64,000 bases of DNA from Ephemerocybe angulata (lineage: Eukaryota; Basidiomycota; Agaricomycetes; Agaricales; Psathyrellaceae). Shown in pieces: positions 55,426-64,000 of this stretch (position 1 is the first letter of the stretch; each line of letters starts with the position of its first letter). Below the pieces are notes generated by a model that made no database searches, had not been told where the DNA came from, and worked only from the letters and a program-made list of their open reading frames with translations. A program made the position numbers and the translations under genes. The stretch is from assembly GCA_013368325.1 (NCBI GenBank), contig JAACJK010000109.1, positions 1,550,001 to 1,614,000 of the forward strand. Direction: 5' to 3'.

Positions 55426-55755
55426 GACCAGACAGAAGCGGCCGTAGGCCGCGGACTCAGAGACCTCCGACCAGACAAAATTGGGACTTTTGGGTCCCTG
55501 GAGTCGGGTTTTTCGACCAGACACAAACATGAGTCGATGAGGCAACATAGATCTCCGACCAGACAGATTGTCGAGTGGTACATAGCGAGGCCTGTTGAGG
55601 TGAAGCCTGGTGAAGCCCGTGGTTCGAACCTCGGGGCGTCGATAATATTTTTTTGATATTGAATCCTATGGACCAGACAGATTTGGGGACGGTCCGCTGG
55701 ACTCAGATCCGGACCAGACAGATTCGGCCAAATTTCCGGATTTTGACCAGACAGA
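55426..55755 (+). repeat. Seven spaced copies of GACCAGACAGA-type motif inside the element
   Basis: Copies begin at 55426, 55469, 55515, 55557, 55671, 55712 and 55745, all in the same orientation, with the shared core GACCAGACA. Spacings are 43, 46, 42, 114, 41 and 33 bp, so most are near 43 bp. Some copies carry longer shared flanks (GGACTCAG before two of them). Confidence 0.85.
55569..55630 (+). promoter_or_regulatory. tRNA-like Pol III promoter boxes inside the element
   Basis: TGTCGAGTGGTA (55569-55580) resembles a tRNA A box and GGTTCGAACC (55621-55630) is a near-perfect B box, 40 nt apart. A run of seven T residues follows near 55648. The surrounding sequence cannot fold as a full tRNA, so this looks like a tRNA-derived (SINE-like) segment carried within the element. 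Confidence 0.5.
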
Positions 55756-55810
55756 AACAGGCCCTCCTGGATCAGAGTTCACAGGGTATATTCGGGGGTC
55801 CTTCCTCGCC

Positions 55811-57042
55811 TATGCTCTCCGTCCGGCTAGGACGCCCAGCACCACGGTCTTGACCAACTCGCCCGACGAGCGCAGCGCTCGAGTGGGACCCCGACCTTCA
55901 CCGTTTTACAGCAACGTTTCACTTCTACCTGTTGCTGAGAACTGTTGGCGGAGACCGCCGCTCGGCGTTGACACCGGGCGCTGGGCGCTGCGGCAACAAT
56001 CCGGCACCGCTCAAATCGTGTTGAGTAGGACCATTCTTGACGACGAACAGGACATGCGATGGAAGCATGTCTACGATTAGATTCGGCGTGTCGATCCTCG
56101 TTGTGTCCTCGAGGGTCAGAATAAGTCAGAATGGGACGGATCTGCAATGCCAAGTCACGTTGTGCACAGATTTTCCGAGAATAGGAAATTGGCCTGCGAA
56201 GAAGCTGTTAAATTCCGGAATGTGCCACGTAGAGGTAGAATAACAGCATGGGCTTATCCAACCTGGACAAATACCGCCCACCATCCGCATACTAACCTTG
56301 GACAACAGCGCTGAGGGAAGAGGAGGGCATTTTAAGCGCTTGTGTTACATCGATGACGTCGACGGCGCTAAGCCTCGGGAACTAAAGGACATGATGCATC
56401 ATATGCAATACGATACAACTCTACAAACAATGGCCCTCTGGGCAGACCTGGACCCTGTTATTGGCAAGCGTAACAAACTGACGGGGACTACTTATCTCCT
56501 GTTAATCGAAAAACGGGGCGGCCAATCTGTACGCTGTCGAAGCGATCGTTCCCATGAGCGCATTATCGCTCCCGCCATTATTATCGCCATGGTCTACCTC
56601 CCCTCCCTTCAATTAGTCCTTCCTGTACGAGGGTCTTTTTGTACTTTCAGTTAAACGGCTTGTTGGAGTGTCCAGGGCTGCCCAGAGGGCCAATGTTAGT
56701 CCATAGCAGCAGGCATTTTGCTCTGGATATGACTGGTTTCGATGCCTCGCGAGAGCTGAAGGAAGTGGAGGTACGGACTGGGCTGAGGAACGCCCGTCGC
56801 CCGCGTAAGTACAGTACTTCCTTCTTTCGATGTTTGGATCACAAGGGAACCAAACAACGCCTGAGCCCTCACAACTTGGGCGCCTATTTTCTGGCACGGC
56901 TTCTTGACAGCTTCCATGGACACGTGGCGGGAACGGGTCTGTCAGGACATAAGGCAAGCCCTTGTCCCCTTCTCTTTCTGCTCTCACCAGAACCGTCAAG
57001 CGCGTTTGACTCCCGTCCCCCTTCCCCTTCCACTACGACCCA
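55811..57042. other. 1.2-kb stretch between the MITE and the NACHT gene
   Basis: Holds a 118-codon plus frame at 56298-56654 (contains LCYIDDVDGAKPRELKDMMH) that I do not recognise and cannot support as a gene. No repeats seen. Confidence 0.35.
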
Positions 57043-59348
57043 ATGAGTGACTCGGCAAGACTCGAAGCTGAAACGCTTTTCCGCGATACCCAGACTGATG
57101 CCATGATTTCCAGCAACCTCCAGGCCACCCCGATGATTGTAAACAACTGTTAGTCCAACTTGTACGTTCGTGCAGCGCTGGCTTCCTGACACCGTCTAGA
57201 CAATGGTCCAGTGAATCTGACTCATCAGAACCATGTTGGCCATGCGAGCAACGCTATCTTTGGCGATAATCGCGGTAAGTGCACCTTCGTTGAACCTTGG
57301 GATGAAGTACACAGCTCAACAAACGTCATGATTCAGGAAATCTGAACCAACACGCACCTGGAGGGCAGAACGAAAGGAAAGCCATCGACGAGGCAGAGGG
57401 ACTGAAATGTGAAGATTGTGTCTCCTTGTCCTCGACGCCGCCCGTTTGCTCACACCGTCACATGGTATTTAGATCTTATTGCGAACCTGGCATCTGGCGC
57501 CATCCATGATTCCAACGAGCGCTGCGACTCGCCTAAGTGCATGGAGGAGACGAGGGTCGCGGTGCAAGAAGACATTATGAGCTGGATAGATTCAGGAGAG
57601 AAGAGGATCATGTGGGTGACGGGGCCAGCTGGTACAGGGAAGACTGCTATACTGGGCACCATCGCGGACACCTGCAAGAAAAAGGGGACCCTCGCTGCCA
57701 GCTTCTTTTTCTCTGCGTTCTCTGGTTCCGCGAATAGGCGAACGAAGAAATGCTTCGTTCCAACACTGGCCTTCCAACTCATGGGGCAAGGTGGCTCCAA
57801 GGGAACCCGCGAACACATTCTGTCGTCTGTCGCACAGGATCGAGGCATCATTTTCACCAAGAATATCGAGGAACAGTTCATTGTCATGGTCTTGAACCCC
57901 CTCCTCAGTATGGCGCAGGAACGTGGCAGTAATACCAGAGCGGCTCCGGGTGTCATAATAATTGACGGGCTCGACGAGTGCGACGTTGAACAGAACAGCC
58001 CCGCTCCCTCTACAAACACAAGCGCCCATGTGCCTCTCCGACGGAAAGAAGACGACCAGCTGGAGGTCCTGTTCCTTCTCCTCCTCGCCACCAGCAACCC
58101 CTCGTTCCCCTTCCGCATACTCATTGCCAGCCGCCCGGAGACGGCCATACGTGACTTCTTCGCAACGGACGGCAAGGCATGCACGCGGGAGCTTTTCCTC
58201 GACAGCAAGTACGATCCCGATGCCGACATCGCCCTCTTCTATAACGCTAAATTCTCGACAATTTGCCGTCGTCTTGGTATTAGTCCCGAGGAATGGCCAG
58301 GGAAGGATGTGATGCTCACCCTCGTAAGGAATGCATCGGGGCAGTTTATCTACGCTGCCACCGTCGTACGGTATATCGAGGGGTCGCCGCATTCACCCAA
58401 CCCACAGGCGCCGAGCTCAGATAAGCCTTCCACACCGCATCAGCGCCTTCAAAATATTCTGGGGCAGCAACGGGCTGGCTCGCCGCACAACCCGCTCGAA
58501 GCTCTGGATTCCCTGTATCATCTATTACTGGAGACTTGTCCGGATCCCGAGCTCTCGATGAAGTGGTTGCGGGCTGCACAAATTGAATACCTTTCTAGGC
58601 AGGACCAGTTTCCAGTGTGGCTCCTTCGGCTCGTCTTGGAGGCCTCCCCTGGGGAGGAACAGTACACTTTGGGCTCCTTATCTTCCCTGTTACCAACACA
58701 GTTTTCCGATGAAAACTTGCGAAAGCCGTACTCCTTTTACCACAAGTCATTTCTCGATTTCATCGCGGATCCAACGAGATGCGGCAAAAGGTTTCTCACC
58801 GAAGAAGAGGGTCTCACCTGGGTGGCCCAACGATTCTTTCAAACGCTGGACAAACGTAAACCCTCATCCTATGCTGCTTTGCCCCTAACTAATACATGCT
58901 TTTAGATGTTGAGGGGATTGCACGACACAATGGTCCACGATCTTACCTAGGACTGCTAGAGAGATTGTTACCAAAATCTTCTTTCCAGACCGTAGTGCCA
59001 TATATCCTCTCAGGCGATCTCCAGAAATGGGCTGCTGCATGGGCTGAGTGGCATCAGAATCTAGATATGAACGACCACGAACCTGCACGGATGGTAATTA
59101 TCCAGATGCTCGAGGTAGTACACCAAGGGGTAAGTAAATCAGTTGACACATTCTTTCTCTGCATAACTGATACCCTCCCACTATCAGTGCTCACGGTATC
59201 TCTGTCGCTCTGCTTGCAGACTTTCAAGAAAAAAGTCACGGACGTCATAAAGGCGAAAGGCTGGGAAATTCCCAACTTCACCCAGGTGCTAAGGCGAGAG
59301 TGGAAAGGATACCATAGGTATTCGGACCTCCAAGCACCTCAAGCTTGA
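57043..59348 (+). CDS. NACHT NTPase, NLR-like
   Basis: 662 aa from six exons: 57043-57148, 57200-57274, 57337-57408, 57473-58855, 58906-59129 and 59220-59348. The N-terminus has the basidiomycete layout: a short leader, then Asn-rich strands (NGPVNLTHQNHVGHASNAIF), then AIHDSNERCDSPKCMEETR. The NACHT domain follows with Walker A GPAGTGKTAI, Walker B VIIIDGLDECD, and FRILIASRPE as a later sensor motif. The winged-helix region contains FYHKSFLDFIADPTR. No WD40, ankyrin or TPR repeats follow, which is common in this group. Fungal NLR-like proteins act in self/non-self recognition and cell death in studied cases; here the role is inferred. The gene lies between two inverted-repeat elements. Confidence 0.88.
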
Positions 59349-59463
59349 TCTAATCCATTGACGCACTGGCGCATATACCATCGTTCAGCCACATGTATCC
59401 TCTTCTATGTGTGTATCGTGTATCTACCAAGTATCTACATGTGTTCATTCAATAATGTAATGG

Positions 59464-61072
59464 TTCCTGGACACTGAAAGTGGGAAGGTTTTTTGTCTGC
59501 GCACTCGGTGGTACATCAAATTACTAAAAGAGGGAAGATCATAGATGGGTGTGTATACTTCAAAGGACATTTGCAGTCTACTACGTTCCCTGACAGCGGA
59601 GGATAGAGTAGAGAATTCAATCCATTCCCAAGGTACGCATATACCACTCGTCGCTCGCGTTCACTCGTAAAATCTGATGACATGGGTCGAATAAGGCTGA
59701 TAAACGGGGCAAGGTAAGAGAGAAGAGAGCGAGGCTGCAAGGTACGAACCTTAGAGGAGCCCTTCATCCAACTCCTGCAAACCATGTTTGGACCCGTTGT
59801 ACATCGAAAACCCTGACAACGGGGAATTGACACCCGTCGACAAGATGCCCGCCAAACAGGTGCTGCAGAGGATGATGGTAGGCGAGGAGTCATACAGGCG
59901 GAAATGTGATTGTGCGGGCTATATAGCCCACCCCTACGTTCCATACATACCAGACGTAGCTGGAGCCTACCCACCGATCAAGGAGCTCTGGAATTGAGGG
60001 ACAAGACACAATGGCAATATTATGCCACGGCTCGATAGCTGGACCACTCGATCCATACCTATCGGACACAGCGAAAGCATACCAACCGATCAGGATCCAC
60101 CGGGATGAAGGTACTGACAACGCGGAAATTATAACCATTGGGGTCCGGGGTGTGACATATTCATTTGGTTCTGAGATAGCCATTTGGTCCATTTTGACTC
60201 GAGAGGCCGGAAAATGAACGTACTGTGAGGAGAATGGCCGTTGAAAAGGCCTAGCGAGGGTGAATAAGTGTAAATTGATTGTGAGATCAACCTATCCAGT
60301 ACTCGAAGAGCCTAAGCACGGTATGACTCAAAAGCCAGAAATTTTGAGTGTGACACTGAGGTCCCGCATATAATTAACGTCACGAGGATCTCGCTGACGG
60401 AAGTTACCGAGAACATTGAATCCACCCGACACAGCGACTCACAGCGAGACATCCAGCCAGGCTGCGCAACGGGTACGACGGAGCGAAAACAGACCACCGC
60501 CAAAGTGGACATAACATACGGAGGCGACGGGATCGAGGAACGTACCACGTAAGGAGTACCTCTTACTCGAATGAGGTGCTGGGGACCTGGAGTACTCCTG
60601 GCAAAGGAAACATAGTCCAGACATCAATTGGACGACGAAGGAAATCCGCCTAGACAATTGTACTGGGGAGTGAACTGAAGCCACCTTGGTAGCAGACATC
60701 AGTTCTTCTTACCTAGGTGGCATCATCGCCCCCCTGCCCATTGTCATTCGGTAGCGAAAGACCCGCTATAGAGGAGCAGGGCGAAATAATCGCGCCATCC
60801 GTAGCGGAGACTGCACGAGCTAGACGGGGAAAGGGCCGGTCACGCAACAAGAAAGGAAGGAAATCGCGAGTAGACAAGTAAAGGGAAAAGAGAAGAACGA
60901 GAGAATTCCGGCCAGCACGGAGCGGACGTAATTCTAGCGATGATAATTAATTACGTAAATAATTACAAATGCACCAAATAGGCAGCTACCTTCCTAGTAT
61001 GGAAGTCTTTGAAGTAGCGCAAACCGATTTGCACCATATCGACAAAACCTTCCCACTTTCAGTGTCCAGGAA
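59464..61072. mobile_element. Candidate 1.6-kb element bounded by inverted repeats
   Basis: 59464-59497 and 61041-61072 are inverted copies. The outer 25 bp match perfectly (TTCCTGGACACTGAAAGTGG then GAAGG), and the match continues to GTC with two extra T bases on the left. The interior has only short frames (for example 59788-59997) and no recognisable transposase, so a non-autonomous element is likely. I could not find a target-site duplication, so the exact ends are uncertain. An inverted duplication of another origin remains possible. It starts 116 bp after the stop of the NACHT gene. Confidence 0.6.
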
Positions 61073-61261
61073 TACAGGAAACATCTCCATCGTACACCTC
61101 ACACGCCCTTGACACTGTAGTTCGAAACATTAACCGTCAGTTCCAGATCTGGCTGCAACCTGGGCAAAAACTTACCGATCGCGTCGTCACTTTCACCCCT
61201 GGAGTCAAGGTCAAAGGTAGAATATCTGCTGCGCCCAACTACGTCTCCTTTTCAGTATAAT

Positions 61262-62038
61262 TCAACTATACAAGTAATAAGGTCTCTTACCGAAATTCAT
61301 GTCCTCGTCCCGTTCGACGATCTCGAAATCCCGTCTGTTCACAACAACCCCATCCTCCATCTCCAACTCCCTCTTATGCCTCTTACCACCACGCGCCTTC
61401 TTCTGCTTAGGCGCCTTCTTCTGCTCCTTCTTCGCGTTCTTCGCGTTCTTCTTCCTAGCCGCCTCATTCTGCTTATGCGCCTTCTTACTCTCCCCCACCA
61501 CATTCTTCACCGTCTTCGCAATCGTACCCACCGGTCCTGTCCCGAGACTCGTCCCGATGAGCTTGAGCGTCTCGCGCCCGATGGCGCCCGTCTGCTTCAC
61601 CGCGCGCTGGAAGCCCTTTTTGGGGTCTTCGCCGTCGCAGTAGGTTTGTGCGGCCATCATCATGCAGCCGCCGGGGGTGCCGCAGGCGGAGATGGTGTGG
61701 CAGCGGCGGGGGACTGGGTGGAGGTCGGTTAGTTGTTTAAAACTTGTTTTGGGGGTTAGATTTGCGGATGGGGGCTTACCTAGGTCGTCGGAGTCTCGAG
61801 GTACGACATCGTAAGAGCTCAAGAACGCGCGACTCACTGTACAAAAGAATCAGCCTTTGAGCGATGGAAATTAAAGAGAAGTGTTAAAGAAAGCCGTACC
61901 GATTTCCCCAGAGTCCACTGCACGCTCGACCAGATGAAAGCGTCTAACATTGAATGCGCCCTCCTCAAGTGGGATGTACGCTTGCACTCGGAGGACAAAG
62001 GCAGCGGAGAGGAGCGTGCTCAAAAGGGTGGACTTCAT
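61262..62038 (-). CDS. Small secreted Lys-rich protein with dibasic sites
   Basis: The start at 62038 gives a signal peptide, MKSTLLSTLLSAAFVLRVQA, followed by YIPLEEGAFNVRRFHLVERA. After two introns come VSRAFLSSYDVVPRDSDDL and VPRRCHTISACGTPGGCMMM with three closely spaced Cys, then QTYC. A strongly basic stretch follows (KKNAKNAKKEQKKAPKQKKA) and GGKRHKRELEMEDGV, with Lys-Arg sites that could be cut by Kex2. The C-terminus is uncertain: a GTAAG donor after DEDMNF suggests a further exon reaching to about 61100. No family recognised. Extracellular location is inferred from the signal peptide. Confidence 0.62.
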
Positions 62039-62988
62039 GGCTGAAGGAGTGGGCGGAGTGAAGTGTCGGATGGATGAAGAAGGTGTGTAGGAACTTGTAC
62101 GTAGTGCAGTAGGAATTGCTCGCTGACAGACCAGCTGTAACGAAGCCATCTACCTAGGCTCTATGTTTATATATTCTTCTCCTCGTAGTAAAGCCGGGCT
62201 GACGCCGGTCTCCGAGCCCCAGTCGCACTACACAGGCCAAAGTATCCTCAGGAAACGCTCTATAATTACGCTCACTACACCATTGTGGCATTGCCGCTTG
62301 ACGGCGGGCGCTTACCGCTTAGCCTAGAAGCGCCACCCCCGCCTGATACGGACCACAGACAACGAACCCATGCCAGTAAGCAATACCACGAATATAGCTC
62401 AAGTGCCTCTCTTGAAGGCAAAGCGCAGCAGGAAAAACACACAGAAAATGATCCAGATGTTTTATCGCAGTGACAAGTTTAGACGCGCAGCGCGCCAAGG
62501 ATTCAGGTGTCACCGTTCGAACTTCGAAACGTCCAGTTAAATTGGTCCAGAGTGAGTACAGCGTTCGGTGCGCCGGCATCCACTTCCAGTGAGCCGACAC
62601 CTTATGAACCTGCGAGGACCCCAAGCTCAAAAGGCTTGATTTGAGAGAGAACGATTTTCTTCTCTCATAGAGGATGGTTCACGAATCTGAGATAAGCTGT
62701 AGTAGTATATCAGAGTGATAGACATTGCAATAGTGACTGCATGCGATGCGCACCAGAGCAAGAGAGAGAGAGAGAGAGTGGAGATGGGAGCGTGTGTCGA
62801 TGCTAGAAGATGTGGATGAAAAGATGCAATGCCATGCCATGCGTAAGAGAGAAGAAAAAATAAGTACAATTGAAGATTCTCGAAACGATTCGATTTTTGA
62901 GATACGAAGTAATCCTGACCACCCCCAAAAAAGCCCAAATTACACCCAACCCCAACCCAAATTACAAGAAACCCCAGCGCCACGCGCC
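62039..62988. other. 0.95-kb intergenic stretch with (AG)n
   Basis: Upstream of the secreted-protein gene and downstream of OFD1. It includes an (AG)8 microsatellite at 62761-62776. No gene recognised. Confidence 0.45.
62761..62776. repeat. (AG)8 microsatellite
   Basis: Uninterrupted AG dinucleotide run, preceded by further AG-rich sequence. Confidence 0.9.
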
Positions 62989-64000
62989 TCACGAGCTACT
63001 CATCCCACTACTCCCTCCCCCCTCCTCCCCACTCTCCTCCATCATCATCCCCACCTCATACTCCCCACACACATCCCACCGACTCCCCTCCGCCGCCGCA
63101 CTCACATACTTCACAAACCGCATCACCCTCTCATCCCTCAACACCAAAAGCAACCGATTAAACCCCGGCTGCACCGTCAAAAGCGTACTATCCTCCTCTT
63201 CCTCCTCCCCCTCACTCCCCATCTCCGCATCCGAATGCTCACTCCCCCCAACCTGCTTCAAGTTCTTCCCCGAACTACTCGAGCTAGGCGTCGGCGACGG
63301 CGGGCCCCTCGCCTTCTCCCTCGCCTCCGCCGCCGCCTTCTCCTTCTTATGCACACTGCTCCTATACACAGCCGGATCGTCCTCCTCATTATGCGGCGCC
63401 ATATAACACTCCCATCCCCCCCACTCCGCACTCTGCCACCCCCTCTGCACCCTCTGCCGCCTATAATACCCCTCCCCACCCTCCTCGCCCTCACTCTCCG
63501 CCTCCCCCAGCACCCGCGGCGTCAACCCCAGCACAACATCCAACCTTGCCTCCTCCTCCTCGCTCGTCGCAAGCGTATAGTCCAAGCCCGGGCGGAACCG
63601 CCGCGCCTCCACGCGATGCCGCATCGGAATCAGCTTCGTCACGAGCGACAGCCACGCGCGGAACGGCGCGCTGCTAAACAGCTCGTCCTGCAGACTCCGC
63701 ATGTTCGCGTCCACGCTCGGGTTCGCCGCGCGCGGGGCGACGGCCTCGATAACACTCCCTTCGCCCCTTTGCTTCAAAGTGCAGTAACGCCACTTATGCG
63801 GCGGCCCGCGGATGGCCCACCCGCTGCTGCTGCTACCGCTACCGCTACCCCCCTTGCCGTCGGAGCTGAGATCGACCCCGCTGGAGTGCGGCGGGATCTT
63901 GCCTGCGCGGTCGGCGCCCAGGCCGTCGCGGTCGTCCAGCGCGCGCAGGCGCGTCTCGAGGGACTCGGCGATTTCGGCGGTGAGGAAGGAGTGTAGCTCT
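62989..64000 (-). CDS. OFD1: 2-oxoglutarate/Fe(II) dioxygenase Ofd1/Tpa1, C-terminal part
   Basis: Prolyl 3,4-dihydroxylase family; in yeasts Tpa1/Ofd1 modifies ribosomal protein uS12, and in fission yeast Ofd1 controls the sterol factor Sre1N. The 5' end with the catalytic domain lies outside the window. The segment present is the C-terminal degradation-type domain: SGWAIRGPPHKWRYCTLK, DELFSSAPFRAWLSLVTKLI, ARRFRPGLDYTLATSEEEEA, GWECYMAPHNEEDDPAVYRS, LLTVQPGFNRLLLVLRDERV and FVKYVSAAAEGSRWDVCGEY. It ends in an acidic/Ser-rich tail. Basidiomycete-type low-complexity inserts (SGSGSGSSSSG, and a Lys/Glu/Ser/Pro stretch) lie between conserved blocks. The antisense strand is also open but is a shadow. 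Confidence 0.9.
   Translation of the reverse strand, partial: ELHSFLTAEIAESLETRLRALDDRDGLGADRAGKIPPHSSGVDLSSDGKGGSGSGSSSSGWAIRGPPHKWRYCTLKQRGEGSVIEAVAPRAANPSVDANMRSLQDELFSSAPFRAWLSLVTKLIPMRHRVEARRFRPGLDYTLATSEEEEARLDVVLGLTPRVLGEAESEGEEGGEGYYRRQRVQRGWQSAEWGGWECYMAPHNEEDDPAVYRSSVHKKEKAAAEAREKARGPPSPTPSSSSSGKNLKQVGGSEHSDAEMGSEGEEEEEDSTLLTVQPGFNRLLLVLRDERVMRFVKYVSAAAEGSRWDVCGEYEVGMMMEESGEEGGGSSGMSSS

Larger units (their letters stand above)
55390..55802. mobile_element. Non-autonomous inverted-repeat DNA transposon (MITE), 413 bp
   Basis: The element has 34-bp terminal inverted repeats that match perfectly: 55390-55423 (starting AGGACCCCCGAATATACC) and 55769-55802 as its reverse complement. Directly outside lie identical 8-bp copies of TCCTCGCC at 55382-55389 and 55803-55810, a clean target-site duplication. 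No coding frame of transposase size fits inside, so it must depend on an enzyme elsewhere. An 8-bp duplication is typical of hAT and some P-type elements, but the termini do not show the usual hAT ends, so the superfamily is left open. The exact repeats suggest a recent insertion. Confidence 0.9.

Noticed and set aside
55561..55650. Possible tRNA gene
   Set aside because: A and B boxes are present, but no acceptor stem or anticodon arm can be drawn and the T stem pairs poorly.
56298..56654. 118-codon frame between the MITE and the NACHT gene
   Set aside because: Looks protein-like in part, but I cannot place it in a family or find splice partners, so it is not called.
62746..63996. 416-codon plus-strand open frame, Pro/Arg/His-rich
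   Set aside because: It is antisense to the well-supported OFD1 C-terminus, whose GC-rich codons leave the other strand open. Composition is unlike any protein family.
1..64000. CRISPR arrays, operons, plasmid or phage features
   Set aside because: None seen; spliceosomal introns and gene content are eukaryotic throughout.

Overview
The window reads as nuclear DNA of a mushroom-forming basidiomycete (Agaricomycetes). Genes are dense on both strands. Most are cut by many 45-90 nt GT-AG introns with CTNAC-type branch sites. Several families are typical of this group: a DUF6533 membrane protein, a NACHT NTPase with the basidiomycete N-terminal layout, and expanded F-box-like families. There are no bacterial-style operons, CRISPR arrays or rRNA, and I found no convincing tRNA gene. 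Species cannot be named from the sequence.

Layout. 1-9.3 kb: 3' end of a gamma-tubulin complex gene, an F-box-like gene converging on it, a succinate-semialdehyde dehydrogenase, and a head-to-head pair of IMPACT/YIH1 and THI20 (HMP kinase plus TENA). A decayed fragment of a glycine-rich protein follows. 9.5-16.5 kb: two tandem F-box-like genes, a DUF6533 membrane protein and a broken P450. 16.9-23.7 kb: two tandem hot-dog thioesterases, ATG29, and an unusual 902-aa glycine-rich/helical protein. 25.4-42.7 kb: mostly conserved housekeeping genes (DDI1, SPT3, the septation-network CDC14, COA3, an AlkB-like dioxygenase, ATG22, NOP13-like) with two more F-box-like genes between them. 42.9-54.8 kb: three paralogous F-box-like genes around ITPA/HAM1, a third, decayed thioesterase copy, and a four-helix membrane protein. 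55-64 kb: a complete 413-bp inverted-repeat transposon with target-site duplication, a NACHT gene, a second long inverted-repeat element, a small secreted protein, and the 3' end of OFD1/TPA1.

The core genes serve unrelated processes: microtubule nucleation, GABA-shunt metabolism, translation control, thiamine, autophagy, transcription, septation, respiration and nucleotide clean-up. The accessory layer is the more unusual part. Three paralogous families (F-box-like, thioesterase, glycine-rich/helical) appear as intact copies next to decayed ones. Short promoter motifs recur at similar distances upstream of paralogs, and the NACHT gene sits between two inverted-repeat elements. Gene models were spliced by hand; for many genes I checked that exon lengths sum to a whole number of codons.
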